The position numbers and the translations under genes were made by a program. The notes under the pieces were generated by a model, which was not told the origin of the DNA, did not search any database, and saw nothing but the letters and a program-made list of their open reading frames with translations. This document shows positions 11,217 through 21,449 of a DNA stretch of 64,000 nt, piece after piece (within the stretch, counting starts at the first letter, position 1; every line of letters begins with the position of its first letter). The DNA comes from Lycorma delicatula (Eukaryota > Arthropoda > Insecta > Hemiptera > Fulgoridae): positions 34,625,020 to 34,689,019 of the forward strand of contig NC_134467.1 in the NCBI RefSeq assembly GCF_047948215.1, read 5' to 3'.

Positions 11217-12960
11217 ATGGCTGAATTTAAATTCGTAGTTAAGAAAAAAAAAATTAGGAATCAAGCACATAAAATTATTAATAATTTTACGAAAATTTTA
11301 TGAAAAAAAAATAAGCTCTAACAGAAGGTAAATTAACTGACGAAAAACATTGGTATTAAAAAATTAAAAGAAAGAACTGCTGCTGCTGCATGTGGGATAT
11401 CAAGAACACAGGTTCAGAAACTCAGAAGAAAAAAAAAGACATGATACTTCAATCAACACCCCAGTCGTATTCTTTCAGCACGCCGAAAAACTACAAACGA
11501 CACTGACACTGACAAAGTATAAATGATAGTACACACTGACAGGTTTCAAACTTGTTCGAAACCTTTCAGTGGACTGGACAGTTTTGCTTTAGGTGTAGTT
11601 AAAGAATAAAAATTAAGGAATTTCATTCAAAGAAGAATTAATTACCTACTTTAAACAAATATAATGCAAGAACTTCAGTCATCTATTGATTTTAACGGCA
11701 GTGAATCAACTTTAGCTGTTATTTTGAAAGAGTTAGGATTCAAATGGCAAACGAAAATAATAGAAAATTTATAGTTGAGAAATCCGGTATCAGGTGAAAG
11801 AGATTTAAATGTTTGCAGTCAATGGCTAAGTACAGACAAAGAAATGTTACAATTGTTTATTTGGATGAAACGTACATTTTAAATTTACAATGTTCAACAA
11901 AGTCGTAGTCTGATAATATTGTTGAGGGAGTTCATGTCCCGATTAATAAAGGTGACCGTTTAATAGTAAATAATGCTGGAGGAGAAATCGGTTTTATTCA
12001 GAACACATTACTAATTTGGAGAGAGCGACTACCGTAACAACTGAACAAACAATTTCATGAAATTGATTCGTAAAAAATTGATTCCTTATCTTTCATCAAT
12101 GTCAGTAGTAGTTGTTGATAACGCCCCTTATCACAATACAGATATTGATAAAGCACCAAATTCTAATTCCAGAAGAAAAGATATGAACGATCGGCTGGAG
12201 AAAACCCGTATTCCGTATAGTTAAAAAATTATGAAAAAAGAGTTATATGAATTAGTAAAGTACATAAAACTTTTCTTCCTTTCTTTTTCCTGTTTAGCCT
12301 CCGGTAACTACCGTTTAGATAATACTTCAGAGGATGAATGAGGATGATATGTATGAGTGTGAATGAAATGTAGTCTTGTACATTCTCAGTTCGACCATAC
12401 CTGAGATGTGTGGTTAATTGAAACCCAACCACCAAAGAACACCAGTATCCAGGATCTAGTATTCAAAGTTCGTGTACAAATAGCTGGCTTTACTAGGACT
12501 TGAACGCTGGAACTCTCGACTTCCAAATCAGCTGATTTGGGAAGACGCATTCACCACTAGACCAACTTGGTGGGTTAAAGTACATAAAACTAAAGTACAA
12601 AAATATCACTTGGATGAACTTTTGAAAAAAAACATGGGCATCGTTTTCTTAGACTTTCACCGTACCATCCTGATTTAAATTCGATCGAGATGTTCAGCCG
12701 TAAAAAGACACGTAACGTGTCATATCATTTTATTTCACAAATTCTGAAAAATTAACTACGGGGATAATTCCATGAATGAACATGACCTTAGTGTGAAAAA
12801 GTAAAAAATATTGAAAAAACGTATGAAAAAACTGGAACCGCTGATAAATGAAATGACAGAACGTTATATTGTAGTGAAAGATGAAAAATGAAAGTGAAAT
12901 TGGTAGTGATTCGTTTAGTGAGGATGGTGAAATTGCTAGAAGTTTGAATTAGATGCATGA
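11217..12960 (+). pseudogene. Decayed IS630/Tc1-type (DDE_3-like) transposase
   Basis: An ATG at 11217 starts MAEFKFVVKKKK, followed by a helix-turn-helix-like remnant (TAAAACGISRTQVQKLRR, about 11375-11430). The catalytic domain is clear although broken. VTIVYLDETYILNLQ (about 11843-11890) holds the first Asp. HVPINKGDRLIVNNAGGEIG follows, and SVVVVDNAPYHNTDIDKAP-like sequence near 12110-12155 holds the second Asp. After the SINE, SPYHPDLNSIEMF (about 12655-12695) holds the terminal Glu. This is the arrangement of the insect DDE family in which the last motif reads PYHPDLNPIELIW. Stops and frameshifts occur throughout, so it is inactive. The SINE splits it between the second and third catalytic motifs. 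Confidence 0.8.
12272..12575 (-). mobile_element. tRNA-derived SINE with perfect TSD
   Basis: Full-length reverse copy. It is flanked by a perfect 16-bp target duplication (taaagtacataaaact) at 12256-12271 and 12576-12591. The tail (ctttctttttcctg in + orientation) lies at the left, as expected for a minus-strand insert. It interrupts the IS630-type relic. Confidence 0.95.
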
Positions 12961-14304
12961 AGAAAATTCGAGTAAGCTTTTCTTTATTTTTAAAAATTAA
13001 TAATTTAATACAAATAAACGTTATAAAAGAATTAATTACGTATTATTTATAATTAGTAAATGTAAATATGATATTTATTACCGCGTACAATATGATAATA
13101 AGTAATACTTCGATTTGATACGCGGAGTTGATGTTTTCAGGCCGAGTAGTAATACGCAGTCTGCTCGTGATGTCACAAGCTCGTACATTGACTGAGCCTA
13201 GTATAAATAACGTTAAAAACTAGTTACACAAAAAAAGGATAAAACTACACAAAAAAGGTAGAATTAAACGAAAGAGTTAAGAAAATTGAAAAATGTAGAG
13301 TAACAAACGAAACTATCCAAAGAGACGGCATTTCTACCTCGTGAATTATATAGCAACAACGAAATGGAAAAAGATCTTTGCTCATTATCCTTCATAAAGG
13401 ATGACTTAGATGATAATCATAACCTGTCCTGTATAACGTGATAAGGAATACGATTATTTATACAAATATAAGTAATATTTTAACTGGAAAAGAAATTTAA
13501 TGAATCGAAACGTAATATTACGTCAATAAAACAAACTTACTATTGCATTAAAAATATAATATACAGAAGAAAAAAAGCAAAGAAACTTTCAGGACATCTT
13601 CTACTGGTGAAAATAGTGAAAAAAATTCATATAAATATAGGTCTGTAAACGCTTTGTTTTACGAGTTACGGCTAACGAAAAATTTCGCCCTGATTTTAGC
13701 TCTTCTAATAAAATGATGTCCTTCAATAATTTTTGGGACCCACATTAAGGTGTAAAGTTAGTGGTTTATTATATAATTTTAGCTGGGAAATAGGAAAAAA
13801 AAGTTCCCAAAACTGTAACTCCAGTTTTAAGATATCTGACGTAAAACGGTAAAATTCGAAATCGAGAAAAAAGTTTTTTTTAGGTTTGTAGTACAATAGC
13901 TTTGTTAAATGACTAATAAATGCGAAATATTTAGTATATAACTTGTAGAGAATTTAATTATCAGAAATTTATTGTAAATAGAGCGAATACAAAGTAAATT
14001 TATAAAAGTCTTTTTTTTATTTGAACATAAAAAAAACTAAAAAAAAAACGTATTTTTCTTTATCTAATAAATATTCTTTTTAAAAACAAAAATTCTAATT
14101 ATTGAAAATAATTTTAACGAAATATGAAATCTATAAAACAATATTATAGCTGTGTATATTCAATAATTTACACAGGTAAAACGAAACAATTACGTAAAAT
14201 ATAAATTGAAATATACGTTACTCTAGTAATACAAAAAAACAATTATTGTGTAGGTTGACAATACTAACATCTGGTCAACAATGAAAATTCTGTACCTCGT
14301 TTGA

Positions 14305-14837
14305 ATGTGTTTTCATAAATATCATACAGATAAAGAAAGAGTAGTATTATCATATCGTAATGTAAATAAATATCTCAGGGTAGAGATATCGCAAGGACTG
14401 GAAACTCAGGAGGCTAAGCATAGGCTGATAACTAGGTGGAAAGAAAGATGGAGAGAGGTAGGACCTGCTAGCAGGACAAACCAGCTAATCCCTGACCTTG
14501 AGAGTTGGATCAATAGGAAACACGGGGAGGTGGACTTATTTTTGTCGCAGTACTTTACGGGCCACGGTAATTTTAATTATTACCTTCACAGAGTTGGGAG
14601 AAGACAAACGCCGGCCTGTATGTACTGCGTCATTGAGGACGATGCAGACCATACCTTCAAGGAATGCATCAGATAGATACAAAATAGACGGGACACAAAT
14701 TTATCAACGATGAGACCTGAGGAGATTACGAGTAACATGCTACATAGTGAGGAAAATTGGAAAAGAATTGAAGGAACTATCAGGAATACCTTAACAGTAA
14801 AAAACGAAGACGAGAAGAAACTGGGTTTCTGAGTGAA
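14305..14837 (+). pseudogene. R1-like LINE ORF2 C-terminus
   Basis: An open frame of 123 codons (14305-14676) includes LITRWKERWREVGPASRTNQ, LIPDLESWINRKHGEVDLF and LSQYFTGHGNFNYYLHRVG. It then shows a cysteine-histidine knuckle (CMYCVIEDDADHTFKEC), spaced C-x2-C-x8-H-x4-C, which is the signature at the end of R1/LOA-type ORF2 proteins. A frameshift near 14676 separates it from the final piece (MRPEEITSNMLHSEENWKRI, about 14711-14770), which ends at the TGA near 14832. No reverse transcriptase or endonuclease domain remains. I infer 5' truncation followed by decay. Confidence 0.8.
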
Positions 14838-15155
14838 TAGATTAGGGTAGGTTGGATAGCCCCAGTGGTGAGGGCTGGCATGCTTAGGTGTGTCAGTTCC
14901 AAGGATCTACTGGGGACTCCGAGGGAGAATAGGTCTATACAAGTGTAAAAGACCCATCGATGCGTCACGTTTTTCTAAGGTATGACGTAGCGATACAGAA
15001 AGGCAAATGAGACTCAAAAGACCTGACCGGTGGGCCGACCTCCCTTGCGGGACATACAGCCGGTAGGTGGGGAGGCCCATTAGAGTATAACAGGCACTCC
15101 CCTGGGTGGAGTAATACCAACCAGTCGGACCGGCCCAGGGGAGCAGAGTCAAATG
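14305..15155 (+). mobile_element. R1-like LINE, 3' end
   Basis: Contains the C-terminal end of an R1-clade-like reverse transcriptase ORF plus a GC-rich 3' UTR (about 14840-15150), richer in G and C than its AT-rich host DNA. The UTR includes ggcactcccctgggtgg, similar to the tail of the fragment at 50.2-50.85 kb. The 5' region is missing. Confidence 0.75.
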
Positions 15156-15199
15156 TAAATAAAAATGCCGTTTCGATTTCGATAGAAGAATATACACAT

Positions 15200-16090
15200 A
15201 TAATTTTTGTTTATGAATTTTGTAACGAAAATTCTTAAGTTTCTTGACGCGAATATCGGGAGAGATTTTTTAGAAGGCGGATTACAAATACGAAAAGTTT
15301 TTCTTCGGTGTAATTTGCTAATGAAAGCGTCATTTCCAACGTGTTCATTTCTGTTGAACGCCAAGTTGATGTTGAAAATAGTATGATTTAGCATTTTCAT
15401 CGTAGCCCAGGTGTTAGTATAAGGTGAATTTCATGTCACAATGGATTGTCGAAAAGAAAGTGTGGCGAATCTTACGGAAGGAAAATTTTTACCCATTCTA
15501 CCTTCAGAAGGTTCAAAATTTTCGGCCAGCAGATTCTCTCCAGCGGTTAGACTTCTTTCATTAGTTTCTAGACAACGCAGATAAGAAAAATTCAATTTTA
15601 TTTACTGATGAAGCCACTTTTACGAAAAATGGAGTCTTTAATTCTAAAAATAGTTATTTATGGAGCAAAGACAATCCACATGTTATTATGGAAACTAGTT
15701 TCAGAGATAAATTTCACCTAAATGTTTGGTGTGATAATATTTATGAAAAAATTCTGGGACCATTTGTTTACAATGAAAACCGATGTTGTAATGGTATATT
15801 TTTCTTTAGTAGCTAGAAATTAGAAATCACTTGAATGCTAATTTCTTAAACTGGATTGGACATGGTGGTCCAATCGTTTGGCCATATTAGATGTAATCTA
15901 ATCGTATGTAATCGTTTGGGGTCATATGAAAACGATAGTATACCAACAAAACGTTTTTACAAAAGAATTACTCATTCAATATTAAATGCTATTAAATATA
16001 TACGAAATATCCTGAGATAATACGAAAAGCTGTTGGAAATATTTTACGTCGGGCAGAGTTCTGTCTACATTATGAATTTTGAAATTCGGT
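15200..16090 (+). pseudogene. Decayed mariner-type transposase
   Basis: Frames shift, but the order is clear. First comes a helix-turn-helix remnant (SPGVSIR near 15405, SKSTVWRIL-like sequence near 15450). KENFYPFYLQKVQNF follows, then LFTDEATFTKNGVFNSKNSY (first Asp, about 15600-15660), WSKDNPHVIMETSFRDKFHL, NVWCDNIYEKILGPF, and a C-terminal HSILNAIKYIRN remnant near 15975-16010. The stretch that should hold the second and third catalytic Asp (about 15830-15960) is deleted or unreadable. The copy cannot be active. Confidence 0.8.
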
Positions 16091-16454
16091 CAGTTTTAAT
16101 TATATTACTCGATAATTAGTTATTTAACAAATCCTTTTATACTACAAACCTAAAAAAAAAAATTTTTCAACTTCAGATTTTTATGTTTTATGTCGGATAT
16201 CATAAAACTGGAGTTACAGTTTTAGGACCTGTTTTATCCTTTTTTACAGTTGATATTACATAAGAGATCACCAAAATTACTTCTTAATTTGGTTCCCAAA
16301 AATTATAGTAGGGCTTCTTTTATTAAAAAAAATCTGAAATCCAGATGAAACCTTTTGCTAGCCGTACTCGAATAAAAAACATTTTTCCAGATCTATGTTT
16401 GTATGATTTTTTTTTGCTTCATTATTCTGACCAGTAGAAAATGAACGTTTCTTC

Positions 16455-17360
16455 GTGGAACACTCTTTATATGACAAAAAATAAAATTTTATATATTTTT
16501 TTTTAATGTGTAGTATAGTTCGAAAAATTTATGATTTGATGAATTAAATTTATTTTACTATTTTCAATTTTTTATTATTATTATTTTTTTTTTAATATAT
16601 TTTAGTTCAAATTGGTTTATTTTTTACTCCCAACTTGTATTTATTTATTAGCTAAATTTTAAAATCATACTACTCAGGAAATTACGGAAATAAGTAGGGA
16701 AATTATAAGACTACAAATTCTATACAATTCTGTCATAACACCTGTTTGAATTCCACCTGTTTGGAAAGTAAAAGAACATTTCCCTCTCTAATACTTTTAA
16801 TAACTAGTAAAGAGGATACCTACTACAGTAGAACAATATTTAATGATAATATAATTAGAGTATTGAAATAATTCAGTACATTTTTCTAAATAATTTATGC
16901 TATTATTATTTATTATTTTTTTGTTAAAAGATTCGTTTAAATTACCTATAAAATAAATACCAAAAATTACTATTGTTTTTAATACAACTATTTAGTAGTG
17001 TGAAAAAATTTCAATTTACTGATAATTAGGTGTAGAAAAAGGGGATAATGTGAAGTTTTTTTTTCTACACCTAATTATCAGAAAAATAGGTCTAACGAAA
17101 TGATTCATAAAATATAACATCAAGAAAGCTCTATATTATTTATAATCTATATAGTGAACCCAAATTTCTTTCTTGATCACCTTGTAACAAAAAGTAATTT
17201 TTTTCAACAAAAGAGATTTACTGGAAAAAATGGAAAAATTTCCAAAGGCTTACATTATATGCTTAAATTTGGAATTGAGTAATACGTGGAAATATTCAAA
17301 TGAACTTAAAATCCTTCAACTAGAACCTCATTGATGATATAAGGTGCGTAAGTAATGTTA
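16455..17360. other. AT-rich DNA with one strong hairpin, no gene seen
   Basis: No coding signal. It contains the 22-bp hairpin described at 17019-17081. Confidence 0.5.
17019..17081. repeat. 22-bp perfect hairpin, 19-nt loop
   Basis: Arms 17019-17040 and 17060-17081 are exact reverse complements (core gataattaggtgtagaaaaa). The loop is ggggataatgtgaagtttt. It does not match a known terminator or RNA gene here, and may be a small MITE-like remnant. Confidence 0.8.
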
Positions 17361-17380
17361 ACATGAATTTAAATTTAACT

Positions 17381-17560
17381 ATACTAGATCGTGGATACCG
17401 GTGTTCTTTGGTGGTTGGGTTTCAATTAACCACACATCTCAGGAATGGTCGAACTGAGAATGTACAAGACTACACTTCATTTACACTCATACATATCATC
17501 CTCATTCATCCTCTGAAGAATTATCTAAACGGTAGTTACCGGAGGTTAAACAGGAAAAAA
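17381..17560 (+). mobile_element. SINE, 5'-truncated
   Basis: Starts atactagatcgtggatac, lacking the tRNA head, and ends gttaaacaggaaaaaaa. It is flanked by a duplication of about 11 bp, taaatttaact, at 17370-17380 and in the block at 17561-17577. Confidence 0.9.
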
Positions 17561-17577
17561 AAAGTTAAATTTAACTG

Positions 17578-18511
17578 AGTGGTAGTGGAAGGATGCCTTT
17601 CACTGCCACTCAATGGGTAAGCAGATAGTCTTAGGCAGCGTGCGTGCTGCGATGTAGTTGTTAAGAATGCTGTGTTGGACGTACGCTGGGTGTGGAGTAT
17701 AAGGAAGTTATACTATATAAGGAAGTTATACTATATTATAAGGAAGTTATCAGCCATACTCAGTCGGCATGGTTAAATAAAATTAGGTGAAGAGCCTGCG
17801 AGCTCGTATAGGTGTAAGGAAGGACTTGTGCTGGTTAGGTGAACCACCCTGACCAATGGGCAAGCAAAGATTAGGTTATTTTAGTATAAGTTAATTTAGG
17901 CGGCCTGTGAGCTGCACTATTATGTGTGATTAGAATTAAGCTAGATATAAGGTAGATTTCAGCGAGTTGCTTCCACCCAATCGACGTTGACTTGTAACGG
18001 GGGGTTACAAGTCGCGCCCTGGGGAAAAAAAAGCCCCGTCCACTGCGTTAAAGAGGGGGAAAGGTTAAACTTAAAAAAAAAGCAGTGGGCAGGGCATGGG
18101 GACAAAGCGTGGCGACGATTAGGGCCAGGGAGGCAGCCCTACTGTGGAGAGGGTGCAGGTACACCTGGCATGTAAGTGGAAGGTGGTTCGGCGCTACTCG
18201 ATGAAGCACTGGGGACGCTCGAGGTAACGAGATGGGTCGCGAGGGGTAATGGGGACATTTAGAGGACATGTTGCCCATTATAGGATAGGATGGGTGAGGG
18301 TAGCCCTGCTGGGGAGGAGGTCATGGGCATGCCAGAAGAAGGATATTTGTGGTCTCTGTCGATACCGTGGGGACCCAGTTGGGAGAAGCCCTAGTAGAAG
18401 GGCCAAGCTAGGGGGTGGTAATCTGCTGCCACGGCATGCCTAAGAGAAATGCTTTTGCTTAACGGCGGGGACCGGTTACCATAGGGGTGCTTAAAAAGGT
18501 GAAAAAAATAG
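17578..18511 (+). mobile_element. Non-autonomous LINE-tail element with 17-bp TSD
   Basis: A discrete 0.93 kb insert bounded by perfect copies of aaagttaaatttaactg (17561-17577 and 18512-18528). It opens with a near-perfect hairpin (gagtggtagtg against cactgccactc, 17577-17611). It also has three short direct repeats of tataaggaagttata (17697-17750) and a 10-bp hairpin gacttgtaac/gttacaagtc (17989-18013). It ends cggcggggaccggttaccat, then gggtgcttaaaaagg and an A-rich tail. That 3' end matches the minus-strand element at 61180-61490. Short open frames are present but none resembles reverse transcriptase. I infer a non-autonomous element mobilised by an R1-like LINE; a heavily internally deleted LINE is the alternative. 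Confidence 0.75.
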
Positions 18512-18554
18512 AAAGTTAAATTTAACTGCATTTAATAGTACTGCTTTTTGTACG

Positions 18555-18990
18555 TGAAGTAGTAACCGGTCGATCTAGGCGAACCTGTGGCCTTCCGGGG
18601 CCTTAGAGCCTACCCCTGTGCAACAGAACTCACTTTGCCTACCAATGTTGTATGAGAAAAGGGCTTCGGCCTCTGGATAAATTCTCCCCTCGCCGGGCCG
18701 GCCAGCCCGGTCGCGCCGGCGAAGGACGACCGACGCCGACTCGACACTGAGGGTCTCTGGGGGCCACCACTGACACACTGTAGTGGGGACTTAACTGCCG
18801 TTGAGGGAAAGCCCGGTCGGACTTCAATGGGCGAGCCGCAACTCCGCGACTTCGCCGGAGATCAGCTTCCGAACCAAACAGCTCTTCTCAGAACGCAAAA
18901 AACGGCCCTTTACAGGGCCACCAAAAGGTTATGAATTACGTGCCGTCGAAGCCATTTGGCGATGAGAATTAACTATTATATTCTTACTCA
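18555..18990. other. GC-rich island of unknown origin
   Basis: The sequence switches abruptly from AT-rich to GC-rich (for example ccgggccggccagcccgg) and back near 18985. Short frames exist on both strands but none is recognisable. A histone-type stem-loop lies at its end. It may be a piece of an unrecognised retroelement. Confidence 0.4.
18904..18919 (+). promoter_or_regulatory. Histone-mRNA-type 3' stem-loop
   Basis: GGCCCTTTACAGGGCC forms a 6-bp stem with a 4-nt loop. The flanks are caaaaaac upstream and accaaaag downstream, very close to the metazoan replication-dependent histone 3' element (GGYYCTTNTNARRRCC with an ACCA flank). No histone coding sequence is visible upstream in any frame, so function here is doubtful. 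Confidence 0.45.
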
Positions 18991-19800
18991 TTTCAACAAT
19001 GTTTTGTGTAACCCGAGCGGAACTTTGACGCAGAAGCGAAGTATAATTTGAGAGAATATATATGCACAAATTTTTTTATTAACACTATAAACAGCTGATC
19101 GAGATTGGGGATTGTATTTACCGAAATAAGTACGTAATTTTATCATTATTTCCGCTAACCACTCCTTTTTTTTAGTGGGATTTTATATCAAATAACCAAA
19201 TAACCGTTTCTCTAACTTGTAATGTGAAATTTGTAAAAACCTAAGTAAGAGCGGTATAAAATATGGCGACAAAAAATTATTTTTAGTTCGAAAATGGTAA
19301 TTTAAAATGCCAGTTATTGTTGAGACAATTTTATTACAACTATAAAAAGAGAATATTTAAAAAAAAAATTCATCAGTTATTTTACAACAAAGAACATAGT
19401 TTGTTAAAATATATTTTTGGAATTAATATTCGCATTTTAATTAATTTTTCTACTTGAAAAGATAGTCAGTTGAACTTTTATTTTTCTAGTATATGTAAGT
19501 CCGTATGTAAAGATACTTATAAAATGGGATTTTTAATTATGTTCTCAGTAATATTTTTTTAATTATACAGATATAAAATCTTATCTCTAATATTTAATTA
19601 TTAAAATAAAATTTCAAGTAAATTTATTTTTTTTAAATACCTTTGCATATTTTCATAATTTTTTTATACTTTATACAGTTATGGATTATATTTAATTCCA
19701 TTTTTATTATTATTAGGGTTCCACACATATACAAATCTCGAACAATTTAAATTTCCTAGTATTTCCTAGTCAATCATCTTTAAGCCATAAAAAATTACTC
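18991..19800. other. AT-rich DNA, no gene seen
   Basis: No recognisable coding frame. The stretch ends in a TA microsatellite (about 19801-19827) into which the next element is inserted. Confidence 0.5.
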
Positions 19801-19827
19801 CTATATATATATATATATATATATATT

Positions 19828-21449
19828 AGAGTGGTCCAAATAGGGCAAAATTTTGTCGAAAAACGTGCACCCCCTGATTTAAAAGTACTCTCAAAAACAA
19901 ATTTTTGACGCGTTGATGAACCCTTTCCGTTCGAAAAAAGTCATCCCCCACTCCACTTGAATTTTAAAGGGGATTTAACAATGGTTTTAGGTTATTTTCA
20001 AGTCGTTACGATATAGCGCTTCAAAAATAACTTCAAAAATAACGTATATAAGGGTTTTTGGGGTCGGAGAACACGAATTTAAAGTAAAAAAACTCATTTT
20101 GGCACATTGTAACTGTCAAAATCGCTGTCAGTAAATTGACAACTAGCGTTTTTATGTATAAAAATCAATGGTAGACATTACAAATAAAGTTAATAAGGGT
20201 TTTCGAGGTCGGAGAACACGAATTTTAAGTTAAAAACTTATTTTGACAAGTTAAAACTGTCAAAATCGCTGCCAATTAATTGACAACTAGCTTTTTTATG
20301 TAGAAAAAGCAATGTTAGACATTACAAACAACGTTAATTAGGGTTTTTGGGGTCGGAGAACACGAATTTGAAGTGAAAAAATTGTTTTGACACATTAAAA
20401 CTGTTGAAGTCGTTGTCAATTAAAAAAAATCTGAAGGATAGATTCAAAAAGATCAACTCTCATTTTATTTTAAAAATTTTATATTCATGTATATAATTAT
20501 TCAAATAATGTTGTTAAAATTTTATGATTTCTATTTCTATTATTATATTACATTACATATGTAATGTAATTATATACATTTGGATGTTTTTTGCGATGAA
20601 CATTTACAATTTGTAGTATATATTCTTTCATTTGTAGTCTAAATTCTTTCACCAACTTAACCATTCTTTCTGAGTAGTCATTGACGACCTTTAGATTTTT
20701 AACACAAATCAAAGCAGCCAAATAATCTTCGTTTTCGCTCCACTTACATAGATCAATATCTAGAAAGCTACTCGCAAGTTCGAATCGTTTAAAAAAATTC
20801 AAGGACTCCGTGTTAGCAAAAAAGTCGATTTCTTTGTTTAACAATTCGTTAACATTTTTAGTTTCGTAGCGTTTCGTGTGAGCAGGTTCGTTATCATAAT
20901 CACAATCATCATCTGACGCAGATAATAAATTTTCGCAAGTTTCACCCGAAATTGCTAGTTTTTCAACCATTTTCAGTTTTAATTCAGTCGAGATGTCTTC
21001 ATCAAAAAGAGCTAGCGTACCTAGCCAAAATGAGTTTTTTTACTTCAAATTCGTGTTCTCCGACCCCCAAAACCCTAATTAACGTTGTTTGTAATGTCTA
21101 ACATTGATTTTCCTTCATAAGAAAGCTAGTTGTCAATTGATTGACAGCGATTTTGACAGTTACAATGTGTAAAAATAAGTTTTTGACTTCAAATTCGTGT
21201 TCTCCGACCCCAAAAACCCTTATATACGTTATTTTTGAAGTTTTGTGATGAAACATGCTAGCGCTATATCGTCACGACTTGAAATAACCTAAAACCCATG
21301 TTAAATCCCCTTTAAAATTCGGAGTGGGGGATGACTTTTTTCGAACGGAAATGGTTCATCAACGCGTCAAAAATGTTGTTTTTGAGAGTACTTTTAAATC
21401 AGGGAGTGCACGTTTTTCGACAAAAATTTTGCCCTATTTAGACCACTCT
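19828..21449. mobile_element. Foldback-like element with tandem units in its TIRs
   Basis: The ends agagtggtccaaataggg (19828) and, inverted, ccctatttagaccactct (ending 21449) start long inverted repeats: left arm about 19828-20420, right arm about 21020-21449. The left arm contains three direct units starting at 20051, 20196 and 20340, each with gggtcggagaacacgaattt and a gacattacaaa block, with a period of about 145 bp. The right arm carries two. A short ORF lies between the arms. Long TIRs with internal tandem units are typical of foldback-type DNA elements; the superfamily is not determinable by eye. Confidence 0.8.
20548..20970 (-). CDS. 140-aa ORF inside the foldback-like element
   Basis: An intact frame of 140 codons starts MVEKLAISGETCENLLSASD, just inside the right inverted repeat, and ends NYITYVM. 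The N-terminal part is acidic (SDDDCDYDNEP). The C-terminal half contains ENEDYLAALICVKNLKVVND, YSERMVKLVKEFRL and LQIVNVHRKKHPN. The signature VVND-x2-(A/S)ER-x-VxL-x2-(E/D)F followed by QxVxxxRKKxP recalls the C-terminus of a large group of uncharacterised arthropod proteins that I associate with dispersed elements, though I cannot name the family. The ORF is probably the surviving end of a longer transposase or element protein after internal deletion. No zinc finger or catalytic motif is visible. The first Met is the only plausible start, and splicing to a lost upstream exon is possible. Confidence 0.55.
   Translation of the reverse strand: MVEKLAISGETCENLLSASDDDCDYDNEPAHTKRYETKNVNELLNKEIDFFANTESLNFFKRFELASSFLDIDLCKWSENEDYLAALICVKNLKVVNDYSERMVKLVKEFRLQMKEYILQIVNVHRKKHPNVYNYITYVM

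Larger units (their letters stand above)
10766..13201 (+). mobile_element. IS630/Tc1-type transposon relic with TIRs
   Basis: The left end at 10766-10804 (acagcctcactgaat, then tacgagctggtaacatcacg) is an imperfect inverted copy of 13162-13201 (reverse complement aggctcagtcaatgtacgag, then ttgtgacatcacgag). Between them lies a decayed transposase and a SINE at 12272-12575. The distance and orientation fit one element of about 2.4 kb, about 2.1 kb without the SINE. Confidence 0.7.
13570..16450 (+). mobile_element. Mariner relic between long inverted repeats
   Basis: About 13570-13935 and, in reverse complement, about 16110-16450 align over some 330 bp. Shared blocks are actgtaactccagtttta, aggtttgtagta and the nggctaangaaa region. 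They flank a decayed mariner transposase (15200-16090) and an R1-like LINE insert (14305-15155). Related single copies of the repeat lie at 26240-26610 and 34830-35130. That the repeats are the element's own long TIRs is inference; they could also be an inverted pair of an unrelated repeat. Confidence 0.5.

Noticed and set aside
14780..15400. Three minus-strand frames of 62-96 codons
   Set aside because: They are shadows of the R1-like 3' UTR and the mariner relic, which read clearly on the plus strand.
18048..18827. Short frames on both strands in GC-rich sequence
   Set aside because: No recognisable motif. Stop codons are rare in GC-rich DNA, so such frames are expected by chance.
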